64,000 nt of DNA from contig NZ_CP045404.1 of NCBI RefSeq assembly GCF_009363715.1, positions 3,192,001-3,256,000 of the forward strand, read 5' to 3'. Made by a program: the position numbers and the translations under genes. Below, in pieces: positions 8,401-17,407 of the stretch. Source of the stretch: Roseovarius sp. THAF9 (GTDB lineage Bacteria > Pseudomonadota > Alphaproteobacteria > Rhodobacterales > Rhodobacteraceae). Every line of letters begins with the position of its first letter. Position 1 is the first letter of the stretch. The notes under the pieces were generated by a model, which ran no database searches, was not told the origin of the DNA, and saw nothing but the letters and a program-made list of their open reading frames with translations.

Positions 8401-9276
8401 ATGACCCGCGATGCGATAAATTCCGTAAGTTTGTGGGGCGTGCTCGTGTTTTCGGGTATCATGTTTTCGAACATGGTTTCGGCATGCGAACCTGTTGATT
8501 TCCATGCGGCTGAGCTGCCCGCGAGACAGGATCAACCCATTAAAACCGCCTTGGAACTTGCTTACCCTGATCTTCGCGTTACTGGCGAACCAGCTAAGGT
8601 GGTCTTGCCTGGGTCCGCGGCGCTTCCGCTTGAGACGGTGCGGGAGGTTGCGCCAAAGGATATGCTGTTCGCGCCCACGATTGCCGAACAATTCGTCTAT
8701 ATATACCCATTGGGTTTCGACTTGACGCAGCGGCTCAAGCCTTTCCATGATCCCGGGCGCTTGCGGAATGCGGCGTTTTTCCAGACGCTCTATTTCAGCG
8801 AGCCACACGCAGCCCGTGCCAGCCTTCGCACGATACCTCTCGGCGCTCTGGGCAAGGGAGCTTTCACTGTGACTCGGAAGCATGGTGTCGACTGCCAACT
8901 GGAGACCGTGCTGGCGCATCTGCAGACCTTGACGACTGACTATTCGGCATTCTTCGGATCACCCGGTGGAAGCTTCAACTGGCGCAGAATCGCCGGCACC
9001 GACCGTCTGAGTGCCCATTCCTTTGGGATCGCAGTCGATCTCAACGCCGATCTGGGCAACTATTGGCGCTGGAGCGGTGCGCACAGGGGCAATGTGGGTC
9101 GGTACGACAACCGCATGCCTGCTGAACTTGTGGCGACGTTCGAACGCTATGGTTTCATCTGGGGCGGGAAATGGCATCACTATGATGGAATGCATTTTGA
9201 ATACCGTCCCGAACTCATCCTGTATTCGAGATTGTCCAAAACTGGAAGTGGAAACGGCAAGGCGAATGAAAGGTGA
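8401..9276 (+). CDS. M15-family D-alanyl-D-alanine carboxypeptidase-like protein (VanY type)
   Basis: This 291-residue protein has an N-terminal hydrophobic export signal ending near VSACEP. The C-terminal half carries the M15 zinc site: SAHSFGIAVDLN supplies His and Asp (S-x-H-x-x-G-x-A-x-D) and HYDGMHFEYRPEL supplies the second His. Enzymes of this fold trim peptidoglycan peptide stems in the periplasm. The N-terminal 150 residues precede the catalytic domain and do not resemble a known binding module. It stands alone in the accessory region. Catalytic competence looks intact; the exact bond cleaved cannot be told. Confidence 0.82.
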   Translation: MTRDAINSVSLWGVLVFSGIMFSNMVSACEPVDFHAAELPARQDQPIKTALELAYPDLRVTGEPAKVVLPGSAALPLETVREVAPKDMLFAPTIAEQFVYIYPLGFDLTQRLKPFHDPGRLRNAAFFQTLYFSEPHAARASLRTIPLGALGKGAFTVTRKHGVDCQLETVLAHLQTLTTDYSAFFGSPGGSFNWRRIAGTDRLSAHSFGIAVDLNADLGNYWRWSGAHRGNVGRYDNRMPAELVATFERYGFIWGGKWHHYDGMHFEYRPELILYSRLSKTGSGNGKANER

Positions 9277-9505
9277 TCGATAAGGAGAACACTCTCAGAA
9301 AGCGAACATTGGATGGTCCGCAAGACTCTGATGCTGAGTAGTGGAAGGAAGCGTAGAGAAAGGCGCAGGCCAAAGAGGATAGACGCGACGCCCGGCTTCG
9401 CGAGCGGGCCAACAGCGCCCCGAAGCCAAGCCGATACTAAAAGCCACAAGAACACGGCATTCTTCGGCGTGTGTCATGTTGGCCAGGCTGTCCCTTCACA
9501 ATTCT

Positions 9506-11944
9506 TCAGCGCGACACGCGTTCGACGCTGACAGCCTTCAGCAGATCGGCCGACAAGCGCTTTTCCGCCATCTCGACCAACGCAGCGCCGGTTGGAATGT
9601 CGTCGCCGCGATAAAGCGGTGCACCCTGTGGCGGGGCATGCCACGAGATAAGTTCCCCGCTTTCGCCATAAAGGTTTTGGCCGAAAGTCACATAGTCCGA
9701 GAACTCGGGTGGCAACTCCTGCCCGTTCAGCGAGATCAGCTTCAGTGCATCCTCGACCCCATCGGCGCGCGGATTGAAATAAGCCACGGCAGTTCCCTCC
9801 CGCACGAATTGCAATACGCCGTCGCTGTCCTTGATGACCACGAGGATCCGGCCGGTATCGTCTATGACGGCAACGTGTTGTTCCACATCCAGCCCACCGG
9901 CCAGCGCGGCACCTCCGTCGCGTGCCACTTCAATAAGGGCAAGACGCCTTTGAAACCCACCGGGCTGCTCACGGATCTCGGATCGCGGTTTCGCAGTTTG
10001 GCCATCATGCACGTAGAGCGTGGCCAATGGGCCATCATCGTCGCCATAGCGACGGACGACGGACATCAGCAAGTCACGCCCCGGTAGCCAGGCGGCATAT
10101 GACACCGGAGGAGCCTCCAACCTTCGCACTGACATGTCCGTCAAGTCGGCCACGAATACTTTCTGGTCGCCTCTCACCGCAAAGGCGGCGTCGTCATGGG
10201 AGAAGCCCAGCGGCACAATTTGAGTCGACGAGCTACGCTTCGCGACCGGGAACGATAGGCTGCTGCGATGGGCACCGGTAGCGGTGTCGTAGAGGTGGAC
10301 AGTCGCAACCCCGGCCTCGGTTAGAGCAACCACGTCGCCGGCAGCGGTGAAGAACGGGTATGTGGTCGAGCCATACGCGCTACCATCTGCGCGGCGCAGC
10401 GAGGCAATCAAATCGCCCGAAGGCATGGCGTAAAGTGCCGGGTCATCGCCGCCGAGGGCCATCACCTGCCCCTTGGGGCCGACCATCGGAGCCGGCGCGA
10501 CTGTGTTCATACGGGGCCATGGGATCGGCAGTTTCAGCGAGCGCGAGGCTATTGCCCGGTAGAGCATCAGGTGCGCCGCACTGAAACGCTCGAGGTCGGC
10601 CTCTGACGGAGTATCGGGCAAACCCTTCAGCGCCTCGGCAATGGCACCGATCGTGTCACCTGACCCCAGGAGGCGTGCCGCCTCATGGGCAAAGGCATCG
10701 GATCGCCGCTTGGCCGTGTCACTGGTCTGGGCCTCTGCGGACTGCCCCGTCGCGACGACGCCGCTCACCAGAGCGCTGGCGGACTCGTGCAGGTCCAGCC
10801 CAGTCGGTTGCCCTCCGCCGTAGTAGGCGGTGTTCGGGTCGGTGGTGTCGACGCCACCGACTACGTGACCCGACGCGCCTCTTATACTCTGGAACAGCAA
10901 GGTGTAGTCCTCGGGGCCGGTGGGAAGTGGGTTGCCGTCAAGATCGTAGACGTCAATGCGCACCTCGGCATTGCTGCCGGTGAAATCGTGCAGGACGGCA
11001 AAGGCTGCACCGCCCCGAGCAAACTGGCCGGACCACGAATTTACGGGAAACTCCGCCCTCAGTTGACCCTCCGCGCTGTAGATACGGTATTTGTCCTCGC
11101 CGGCCACCAAGAACACCTGGTGGGCCGGGGCGGCGACCACGCGCCCCATTGGGACATCGTTCAGCATCGTCATGGTCGCACCGTCCAACCGATGATATTC
11201 AACCGACATCCGCCCGGCCTGTTCCCTTGGCCGACCCAGCACTACGCCATCATCCGTTGCCCAGGATGCCATAGCAGGAAGTGCAGTCAGGGTGGCCAGT
11301 TGTTTACCCGTCTCCAGATCCCAAACGGTATCGGTCAATAAAAGCTTCCCACCGCCGGGCGAAAATCTTGGCTGCAGGCTCGCCGCCGGCAACTGCATAA
11401 CCTCACTACCGTCCACCGCGTCAACGACGACAGTAACAGAGTCGGTGGTAAAACTGACCGCAGCCAGCCGGCTATCTGACGAGAAGGCCAAGTAGGGCGC
11501 GGCCGCGCCGCTTGTGCCGATGGGTTTCTGCGCCGTGATCGGCGCGCCAATCGGCGCCATGGTTAGGGCATCGACCAGCTGTGCCTGAAGGTGCGCACCC
11601 GAGGAAGGTTGCTCGAACCGACCTATCAGCGCGCGGGTGCCATCCGGGCTGATCGCGCCAATGTGAGGATGGTCGTCCTCTGTCCGAAGAAACCGCATCC
11701 AGTGCGCCATTGCCAGCGCCGCCCAGGCTTCGGGATAGTGATTGAGGTCGGCCTCGGCTGGCGCTGGCGGCAGACCAGCGAGTGCAGCCTGCATAGCAGC
11801 CGTTCGATCACCATTGTCGCGGAGCGCGGCGATGGCCATTGCCGCTTGGGCACGAGACTGTTCGGCGCTCAGATCCTGTGCAAAACCGGAGGCTGCTTGA
11901 AGCACCAGTAGGCATGCGAGTGTTAAAAAATGCTTAAATGTCAT
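9506..11944 (-). CDS. Large secreted propeller-like protein with internal duplication
   Basis: An 812-residue protein with a Sec signal peptide (MTFKHFLTLACLLVLQAASG, then FAQDLS). Two helical modules resemble each other: ALRDNGDRTAAMQAALAGLP followed by AEADLNHYPEAW near residues 30-75, and LLGSGDTIGAIAEALKGLP followed by SEADLERFSAAH around residue 420. Each precedes roughly 300 residues of short beta repeats with WD40/PQQ-like turns (ISPDGTRALIG, FSHDDAAFAVRGDQ). The helical module resembles the linker found before WD40 repeats in STAND-type NTPases, here without an NTPase. Function is unknown; a periplasmic scaffold is a guess. Confidence 0.7.
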   Translation of the reverse strand: MTFKHFLTLACLLVLQAASGFAQDLSAEQSRAQAAMAIAALRDNGDRTAAMQAALAGLPPAPAEADLNHYPEAWAALAMAHWMRFLRTEDDHPHIGAISPDGTRALIGRFEQPSSGAHLQAQLVDALTMAPIGAPITAQKPIGTSGAAAPYLAFSSDSRLAAVSFTTDSVTVVVDAVDGSEVMQLPAASLQPRFSPGGGKLLLTDTVWDLETGKQLATLTALPAMASWATDDGVVLGRPREQAGRMSVEYHRLDGATMTMLNDVPMGRVVAAPAHQVFLVAGEDKYRIYSAEGQLRAEFPVNSWSGQFARGGAAFAVLHDFTGSNAEVRIDVYDLDGNPLPTGPEDYTLLFQSIRGASGHVVGGVDTTDPNTAYYGGGQPTGLDLHESASALVSGVVATGQSAEAQTSDTAKRRSDAFAHEAARLLGSGDTIGAIAEALKGLPDTPSEADLERFSAAHLMLYRAIASRSLKLPIPWPRMNTVAPAPMVGPKGQVMALGGDDPALYAMPSGDLIASLRRADGSAYGSTTYPFFTAAGDVVALTEAGVATVHLYDTATGAHRSSLSFPVAKRSSSTQIVPLGFSHDDAAFAVRGDQKVFVADLTDMSVRRLEAPPVSYAAWLPGRDLLMSVVRRYGDDDGPLATLYVHDGQTAKPRSEIREQPGGFQRRLALIEVARDGGAALAGGLDVEQHVAVIDDTGRILVVIKDSDGVLQFVREGTAVAYFNPRADGVEDALKLISLNGQELPPEFSDYVTFGQNLYGESGELISWHAPPQGAPLYRGDDIPTGAALVEMAEKRLSADLLKAVSVERVSR

Positions 11945-12595
11945 GTAACGTCTGCCTTCTTAGCGTTCGCTAACTTCCGCGAACCACAAAAATCTATAGC
12001 GTTTGGAGGCAGGAAGCCTCTTGGATTGAATGCTGGCAACAATATACATATCGCGATGACGATAGCCAGCCCATACGGTTCACCCGCACGCGAAGCTACC
12101 AGTCTCGCAGTCCTGTAGGATTGCACGACGTCGCCTCTTGACGAACCAGAAGCGAGCGGACTGCCTGATTGATAGCTCAAGACAATAGCTGGTCCACTCT
12201 GGAGTGCCTCAATCCCTGCAAGCGGCGATCAAACAGGCAAGCGTCAGGCTTGAGAATTATCAAATAGCCGCCGTTCTGGCATACCGCAGCGAAGGTCGGC
12301 TCCCCGCCCTTATTGTTATAAACTTTTCGATCATACTAAACGTCGGCTGATTGCACTGCCCCCCAGAAAGCAAACCCCGGTCAGAATAGCTTTCGAGCCC
12401 GGAATTCTGCGCTGCTCCGTAACTTGGTGTGGATGTTTGATTTCGTTCAGGGCGAATTGTCGAGGTTGCCAACGGAGCCTGCCGCAGGCGGCTACAGTGT
12501 GGAATGGCTCATCTTCGGACCATTCGCGCCAAGTGCAGTTTACCCCGCCACCAGCCAACAGAAGAAGCACATCGGGCTGCTCAATAAAGAAAATT
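11945..12595. other. Intergenic region with no supported gene
   Basis: About 650 bases between the promoter side of the propeller protein and the stop codon of the EamA transporter. Small open frames on both strands are not protein-like. It should hold the promoter of the leftward gene; no clear -35/-10 pair or repeat was identified. Confidence 0.4.
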
Positions 12596-13513
12596 CTACG
12601 GCGACGTAATCGGTGGCGGCTTCCGGCGTTTACCCGAAATCGCATTGCCGGCAATCGCCAATAGCAGCACGGCACCGCCGATCAGAGTATTGACGCTCGC
12701 CGTCTCGCCGAGAAACAACCAGACCCAAACCGGCCCGAGCAGCACCTCTGCCAATGAAAGTAAGGCCAGCTCCGCGGCGGGAAGGCTACGAGATCCGAGC
12801 GTGTAGAGGATCAGTCCGGCTCCGACCTGGAACAGCCCCATACCCATTGCGACCCCGCCATCGTTCCAAGTCAGTACAAGCGACTGCCCCAGTATCAGGC
12901 ATATGGACGACGTGATGATGATCGCAAAAATGCCGGACAGGAAAACAGCCGGAAGCATCTCCCCTGTCCGCCCCCAACGCAGCGCGACGGTGAACACGGC
13001 AAACCCGAACGCCGATCCGAGCGCTGCAAGGCTGCCTGCCAGAACCACACCGCCGGACTTATCGGCCACCATTATGCCGATACCACCGATGGCAACCGCG
13101 ATGGCAATCCAGGTCGCGGGCCTTACGGGCTCTCGCAAAACGAGCCAGCCCAGGACCGCAGCCATGAACGGCGCTGTCGCGAACAACAGCATCGCATTTG
13201 CGACTGACGTGTTCTGGATCGCGAATATGCCCCCCGAATACGCCGCAACCAGCGACAGCCCTGCGACAACGGCGGGCCCGCCGATACGGCGCGCCTGAGC
13301 GAATGGACTTTCACCTGACCTGACACGAATGACGACATATAGGAACACTGACATGCTGACCGACCGATACAGCAGGATCTGCCAGACCGATGCCTCCTCG
13401 ATCAGGCGGATCCCCAGGCCGACCGTCGACCACAGAACGCCTGCCGCGAACACGAACAGCACGCCATATCTGTGGCTCTCGCCGTGCGAAGCGGGTTGAT
13501 CAATAGACGTCAT
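12596..13513 (-). CDS. EamA/DMT-family transporter
   Basis: A 305-residue inner-membrane protein of the drug/metabolite transporter superfamily, with about ten hydrophobic helices arranged as two EamA repeats. The first contains FVFAAGVLWSTVGLGIRL and the APFMAAVLGWLVLREPV signature; the second ends with LAEVLLGPVWVWLFLGE, the matching E-P/L-V-W motif. The ATG at 13513 (MTSIDQPAS) is preferred over a start 23 codons upstream, because the longer version adds a charged non-membrane tail. Substrate is not predictable; family members export amino acids or metabolites. Confidence 0.88.
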   Translation of the reverse strand: MTSIDQPASHGESHRYGVLFVFAAGVLWSTVGLGIRLIEEASVWQILLYRSVSMSVFLYVVIRVRSGESPFAQARRIGGPAVVAGLSLVAAYSGGIFAIQNTSVANAMLLFATAPFMAAVLGWLVLREPVRPATWIAIAVAIGGIGIMVADKSGGVVLAGSLAALGSAFGFAVFTVALRWGRTGEMLPAVFLSGIFAIIITSSICLILGQSLVLTWNDGGVAMGMGLFQVGAGLILYTLGSRSLPAAELALLSLAEVLLGPVWVWLFLGETASVNTLIGGAVLLLAIAGNAISGKRRKPPPITSP

Positions 13514-13755
13514 TGGGTCCAATCTGGAAAACCTGCGCGGCAAGGCAGAGTAAAGTAGATCCATGCCCCCTGCCCTTACCATTGTTGAGAACGTACTTCT
13601 GCGTCTAAGGCATTTCTTTCAGAGCGGCCATAGAGCGGTCGACATTTGAAACGGACTAGCATTTCCTTCGCCGTGGTCAAAATGCATGTCCACCGCTCGG
13701 GATTAACGTTCTAGCAATGTAGGCCTCCATCTTCTCCCAAGACAGGGAGAAGGAC

Positions 13756-14196
13756 ATGAGTAACAGCCCGAATTCAGAGAGCGACACGTGGCGCGTTTCA
13801 GCCGAAGAGACGAGGCGAGACTACACCTCATTTGCTTTGGCCGGGTTAAGAGCCCGGCACTACGCAGGCGTGTTTCACAGAGTCGAGCGCGCAAAGAACC
13901 CAACGTTCCTGGCGACCATCCTGCTCGACGGGTTCGAGCGGGCGCTGGAAGTCAAGTTCACTTCTGTGCCGAAGACCGGTGGCAATGTCCTCATACAAGG
14001 CCAACTTTCGGGGTTACCCCTTTCCGAGAACCACCGCCGCTTTGACTTCTGCCGCGATGTCGAAGCGCCGTACCGGGCACAAGGCATCATCAGTCTGACT
14101 GGAGCAACTCTGAGCATTGGCATTCTGCCGGCGCGCTCCGCCGACGGCTCGAGGATTTACGTTTGTCACCTGGAGATCGTTCGAGACCATGCATAA
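13756..14196 (+). CDS. Hypothetical 146-residue protein
   Basis: No family was recognised. A strong ribosome-binding site (GGAGAAGG) lies six bases before the ATG, which supports real translation. The protein has alternating beta-like segments (TFLATILLDGFERALEVKF, GNVLIQGQLSG, RIYVCHLEIVRD) and no signal peptide or membrane segment. It lies 270 bases before the tyrosine recombinase and may belong to the same mobile island. Confidence 0.55.
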   Translation: MSNSPNSESDTWRVSAEETRRDYTSFALAGLRARHYAGVFHRVERAKNPTFLATILLDGFERALEVKFTSVPKTGGNVLIQGQLSGLPLSENHRRFDFCRDVEAPYRAQGIISLTGATLSIGILPARSADGSRIYVCHLEIVRDHA

Positions 14197-14352
14197 TCCG
14201 ACGAAAAGCCCGAGGCCGAAAGTTCAACAATTCCGTTACCAGACCGCGCATTTCTGCGACCGAAGTTTGGCGGTGCGTTATCGCGATATCGGACACAGGG
14301 CTTCTGGCGCCTTCGGTTTTTCATTCAACTTTCACGTTCTGAATAACCATCC

Positions 14353-14373
14353 TCCCCCTCCGGTCCAGGGGGA
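14353..14373. terminator. Weak hairpin downstream of the 146-residue gene
   Basis: TCCCCCT and AGGGGGA pair around the 7-base loop CCGGTCC. No run of T follows on either strand, so intrinsic termination is doubtful. It sits about 94 bases before the recombinase start. Confidence 0.3.
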
Positions 14374-14466
14374 TCACTATGGACAGCGGCGGACTCTGAA
14401 GAAACGCTCCCTTATTCCAGCACGAATTTCAGGTCACCAAATTTTCAATTTCTGGAGACATCTCAA

Positions 14467-15873
14467 ATGACGAAACATGATCGCGATCTCACACGGTCTT
14501 CGCAGAGCAGTCCTGCAGCAACAGGTAATCCTTCAGACGACTTCGAAGGCTACAACACGGACCTGTTAGAAGCCTCTGTGCAAGCACACGAACTCGCCGT
14601 CAGAGCCCAAAAGAGTGTTTCAGCCACGTCACTCTATGAAAGCGGTACCTGGGCAAAATACGAACAGCGTGCCAAGTCTCTCGCAAGAAAGCACCCGTCA
14701 CGTGATCCGTTTCGCGCATACCTTTTATATGATGAGCACGGCACCTTTTCGAGCTCGAACAGCCGGCAGAGCTACAGGTCCGCGCTCGTTCGCCTCGCGG
14801 CACGAGATGTCCTCGAATTGGCGCCCTCGTTGTGGCGTCAAATCCTGAACTTCGCAGCCGGAGAAGAAAAAATACGCGATCTGGAGCCAACGATTTCAGC
14901 ATTTATTGACGGAGAAACCTGGGATCATATTCAGCAAGCGAGTGGCACTCTTTCCAATGTCCAATTGCGTAAGCTCGAACGTGCGGTCGAGTTCATCATC
15001 ACAGTTCAACCCGATCCTGACCACACAGCACTGCGGCACCGATCTCGCCAGCCGTCGTCAATGGAGACCAAATCGGGCTCTTCCACTTCGAAGAACAGCA
15101 CTCTCTACAAGCTGAACCAGCATCAGCGACGCAGGGCCAAGATGCTTCCCGCATACGATTGGCGCAGCCATTTCTGGAACGCTGCGGTCATGCCCGACAC
15201 ACATCTCGATGATCGCAGGCGTGCTTGTATTGCAGTCATGATGCTCACTGGCTGCCGGCCCTCAGAGCTCTGCGATGACCTCGGCATTACAGTCGCTGCT
15301 ATTGCCCTGGGTGACAATCACCACCTTGCGTTTGAGATCGCCGGGGCAAAGTGCACAGAAAGTGGCGGCACTCATCCCGGCAAAGGTCAGCAGAGCCGGT
15401 ACATCGAAATCGCATGCGAAACACCGGAAGCCGCATGGCTTTTCGACCATGTTGCCGAACAGCCAGATCGTGCAGTCCGGTTGTTTCTCGGCGCCCCGAC
15501 ATATGACCGGAAAGGGATTGCATTGATGCCGACAGAGCGCCGGCGTCGGGTATCCAACCAGCTTGGCAAACTGATCTGCAGGCTCGGGAAGGTTGCCTTT
15601 CCAAGGTTGAGTAGCAATCTGTCGCCATATGTATTCCGGCATGCTCTTTCATCCGATCTGCGCGCGCCTGGACACCAATCCGACCGCGGCGGTATCGCGT
15701 CAGCACTCGGGCATCAAAGCGAGAAGACGCAACAACATTATGGAAGTCCGAATACTTCGAAAGGATTGAACGGCAGCCGGGCCGCGCAGATCACGCATGT
15801 GTCAGCGACCTCACCGGTCCGGACATTCGAGCGCACACGATATGGGCAAAATCCCGACGTCACCCCAGAATAA
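14467..15873 (+). CDS. Tyrosine recombinase / phage-type integrase
   Basis: A 468-residue site-specific recombinase. The C-terminal catalytic domain has Arg264 in LTGCRPSEL, box II YVFRH at 388-392 with Arg391, LGHQSEKTQQHY with His416, and the nucleophile Tyr425. Box II begins with Tyr388 where most family members have His. The N-terminal 200 residues would contain the core-binding domain, and a Ser/Asn-rich linker lies near residues 195-215. It could mobilise this accessory island, but no flanking tRNA gene or convincing attachment repeats were found. The neighbouring plus-strand unit at 16.3-19.7 kb is separately promoted. Confidence 0.85.
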   Translation: MTKHDRDLTRSSQSSPAATGNPSDDFEGYNTDLLEASVQAHELAVRAQKSVSATSLYESGTWAKYEQRAKSLARKHPSRDPFRAYLLYDEHGTFSSSNSRQSYRSALVRLAARDVLELAPSLWRQILNFAAGEEKIRDLEPTISAFIDGETWDHIQQASGTLSNVQLRKLERAVEFIITVQPDPDHTALRHRSRQPSSMETKSGSSTSKNSTLYKLNQHQRRRAKMLPAYDWRSHFWNAAVMPDTHLDDRRRACIAVMMLTGCRPSELCDDLGITVAAIALGDNHHLAFEIAGAKCTESGGTHPGKGQQSRYIEIACETPEAAWLFDHVAEQPDRAVRLFLGAPTYDRKGIALMPTERRRRVSNQLGKLICRLGKVAFPRLSSNLSPYVFRHALSSDLRAPGHQSDRGGIASALGHQSEKTQQHYGSPNTSKGLNGSRAAQITHVSATSPVRTFERTRYGQNPDVTPE

Positions 15874-15977
15874 TTTTCCGGCATTTCGAAAGAGGCGCGT
15901 GAAGGTTTGGCTTTGCACCCCCCCCACCGGCATCTCCTGTCCTCTCGACAGGCAGATTTCAATCTCTGGAGACCAAC

Positions 15978-16160
15978 TTACCTGTCGGAATCTTGTATTT
16001 TTTGGTCGAGCCAATCCGCGATGATCCTTCGGATCATTTCCGGTCGTGTCGGAACATCCACTTCTTCGCGCCGAATATCATCTATTGCCTGAAGCATATC
16101 GGCATGAAGGCGCAACGTGACGGCGGATGTGTCTGTTTTTGGGCGTCCGAACTTGCTCAT
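15978..16160 (-). CDS. Ribbon-helix-helix DNA-binding protein (CopG/Arc-like)
   Basis: A 60-residue protein with GRPKTDTSAVTLRLHADML as the N-terminal basic stretch and beta-strand, then the two helices AIDDIRREE and RPEMIRRIIADWLDQ, the pattern of ribbon-helix-helix repressors and antitoxins. The ATG at 16160 is chosen over a TTG five codons upstream. It is transcribed divergently from the nuclease/protease operon, and a perfect 11-bp inverted repeat lies just upstream of its start. It probably represses its own promoter and that operon. No adjacent toxin of the ParE or RelE type is visible. Confidence 0.75.
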   Translation of the reverse strand: MSKFGRPKTDTSAVTLRLHADMLQAIDDIRREEVDVPTRPEMIRRIIADWLDQKIQDSDR

Positions 16161-16183
16161 CTGGGGTGATTCCAAATTAAGGG

Positions 16184-16216
16184 TTGACTTTATGATGGCA
16201 AAATGTCATAAAGTCA
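16184..16216. promoter_or_regulatory. Operator-like inverted repeat over the rightward promoter of the nuclease/protease operon
   Basis: TGACTTTATGA (16185-16195) and TCATAAAGTCA (16206-16216) are exact reverse complements with a 10-base spacer. The left arm overlaps a good plus-strand -35 (TTGACT, 16184-16189), and CATAAA at 16207-16212, 17 bases further, could act as the -10. The dyad lies 24 bases from the RHH start codon, so one protein binding there would shut both promoters. Confidence 0.65.
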
Positions 16217-16281
16217 CGAGCAAGGCAAGAGTGGCTGCTCCTGCCTTGCTCTAACCAAAGCGATCTACAGAGGAGATCACC

Positions 16282-16767
16282 ATGACTAAAAATATTCATA
16301 TCACTTCCAACCCGGCTCCGAAAGCGAGCGCGAAGCCGCAAAAATATTTGTTTGACGGGTTTTCGGACCTGCTGATCAGAATGCACTACGCATTGGAAGA
16401 AGAAGAGTGGGCCGATGATACCATGTGGGACATCGCCTGCGCGCAATCCGCCTCGGAGGTGGAAAAGGCCTGGTGTTTTGTCAAGCTGAAAGCCGAAGAC
16501 CTCATGGCAGTTCAGCCACTCTCTGAAAACGACCTAGTCCTGTATCGCATGGCGGGCTTGGTGAAGCGCGCAGTCTCCACCGACAATATCGTCACACTGT
16601 GCGCAACGCATGCGAAAGCGCTCGAGTGCCTTTCAAACGCGTCTCAAGGCCTTGCGCCTGCCGTCAGGGATCTGGCTCAAGAAGCCGAAAGCTGCCTCGA
16701 TCAAATGTTCGAGCATGCCTTGGAGAGCGAAGGCACTCCGGACAGCATTCTGCCGCTCGCCGCGTAA
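16282..16767 (+). CDS. Hypothetical 161-residue protein, first gene of the nuclease/protease operon
   Basis: No family was recognised. The start is supported by AGGAG seven bases upstream. The protein is acidic and predominantly helical, with no signal peptide or membrane span (for example WADDTMWDIACAQSASEVE and LAQEAESCLDQMFEHAL). It is 85 bases upstream of the nuclease-like gene on the same strand and shares its promoter. Possible roles are a substrate adaptor or a small regulatory partner of the AAA+ protease, but this rests on position only. Confidence 0.6.
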   Translation: MTKNIHITSNPAPKASAKPQKYLFDGFSDLLIRMHYALEEEEWADDTMWDIACAQSASEVEKAWCFVKLKAEDLMAVQPLSENDLVLYRMAGLVKRAVSTDNIVTLCATHAKALECLSNASQGLAPAVRDLAQEAESCLDQMFEHALESEGTPDSILPLAA

Positions 16768-16852
16768 CCGTCACCACAATTAAATCAGCCGCTTTGCCCG
16801 GTCGGTGTTCCAACCGACCGGCAGCTCAGACTCATTCAAAAGGATATTGAAA

Positions 16853-17407
16853 ATGAAGAAACAACCACCATTGCGTGGCTTCGAAGAGCTGTTCGACTCT
16901 GAAGAGCCGTCGTACAGCGAAGACCTGCGGGATTTCCCTAACTTGTCACGAAACACTCTGGCCCGAAACGCAAAGTGGTTCGGGCTCGCGGGAGAGCATT
17001 TTGTCGACAGCATTCTGTTCCGCTTCGGTCTCCACTCCTCCGACCTGCCTGAGATGCTTCCGGCCGATAGGGTCGTGTATTTTGCAGGTGTAGGACTGCG
17101 CATGCAGATCAAAACCGCCTGCCGGCCGAGGAATGGATTTTTCCACTTCAACCTAGTGAAGGGTTATCATCGGTCCCCAACGGGCGTTCGGCATTACGAC
17201 CGAGAGGACTTCGATATCGTTGGCCTTGTGGCGCTGTCCGAGAACGTCGTGAAGTTCACCGCCGACCGGCGCCAGTCGCACCGGATTGCGACCTCCGAAA
17301 TCGGGAGATTGCGCGCGAGCCCCTGCACGAGTTTCATGCACGCGATGGAGGATCTGGGAGTTTCGAATGCTCTGGCCGCAACCAACGCGCCGGGAGGTCA
17401 AAGATGA
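16853..17407 (+). CDS. Putative PD-(D/E)XK-superfamily nuclease
   Basis: A 184-residue protein. The order of motifs fits small restriction-like nucleases: GLAGEHFVDSILFRFG with Glu48 on helix 1, Asp72 in PADRVVYFAG, the core GLRMQIKTA with Gln85-x-Lys87 replacing the usual E-x-K, and the trailing YDREDFDIVGLVAL strand found in the Q-x-K subgroup. The whole pattern parallels proteins reading DLIV...LLRIQVKTA. The ATG at 16853 has AGGA eight bases upstream; an upstream in-frame start is less likely. The stop overlaps the next gene as ATGA, so nuclease and AAA+/M41 protease are translationally coupled. Activity is inferred from motif spacing only. Confidence 0.62.
   Translation: MKKQPPLRGFEELFDSEEPSYSEDLRDFPNLSRNTLARNAKWFGLAGEHFVDSILFRFGLHSSDLPEMLPADRVVYFAGVGLRMQIKTACRPRNGFFHFNLVKGYHRSPTGVRHYDREDFDIVGLVALSENVVKFTADRRQSHRIATSEIGRLRASPCTSFMHAMEDLGVSNALAATNAPGGQR

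Noticed and set aside
14446..15976. Similar 16-base stretches (TTCAATTTCTGGAGAC near 14446 and TTCAATCTCTGGAGAC near 15958) flanking the recombinase as attachment sites
   Set aside because: One mismatch, no tRNA, and they would enclose only the recombinase itself; likely chance or related leader sequence.
15978..16281. RHH gene as the antitoxin of a classical toxin-antitoxin pair
   Set aside because: No ParE, RelE or similar small toxin follows it; the only partner is the divergent operon.
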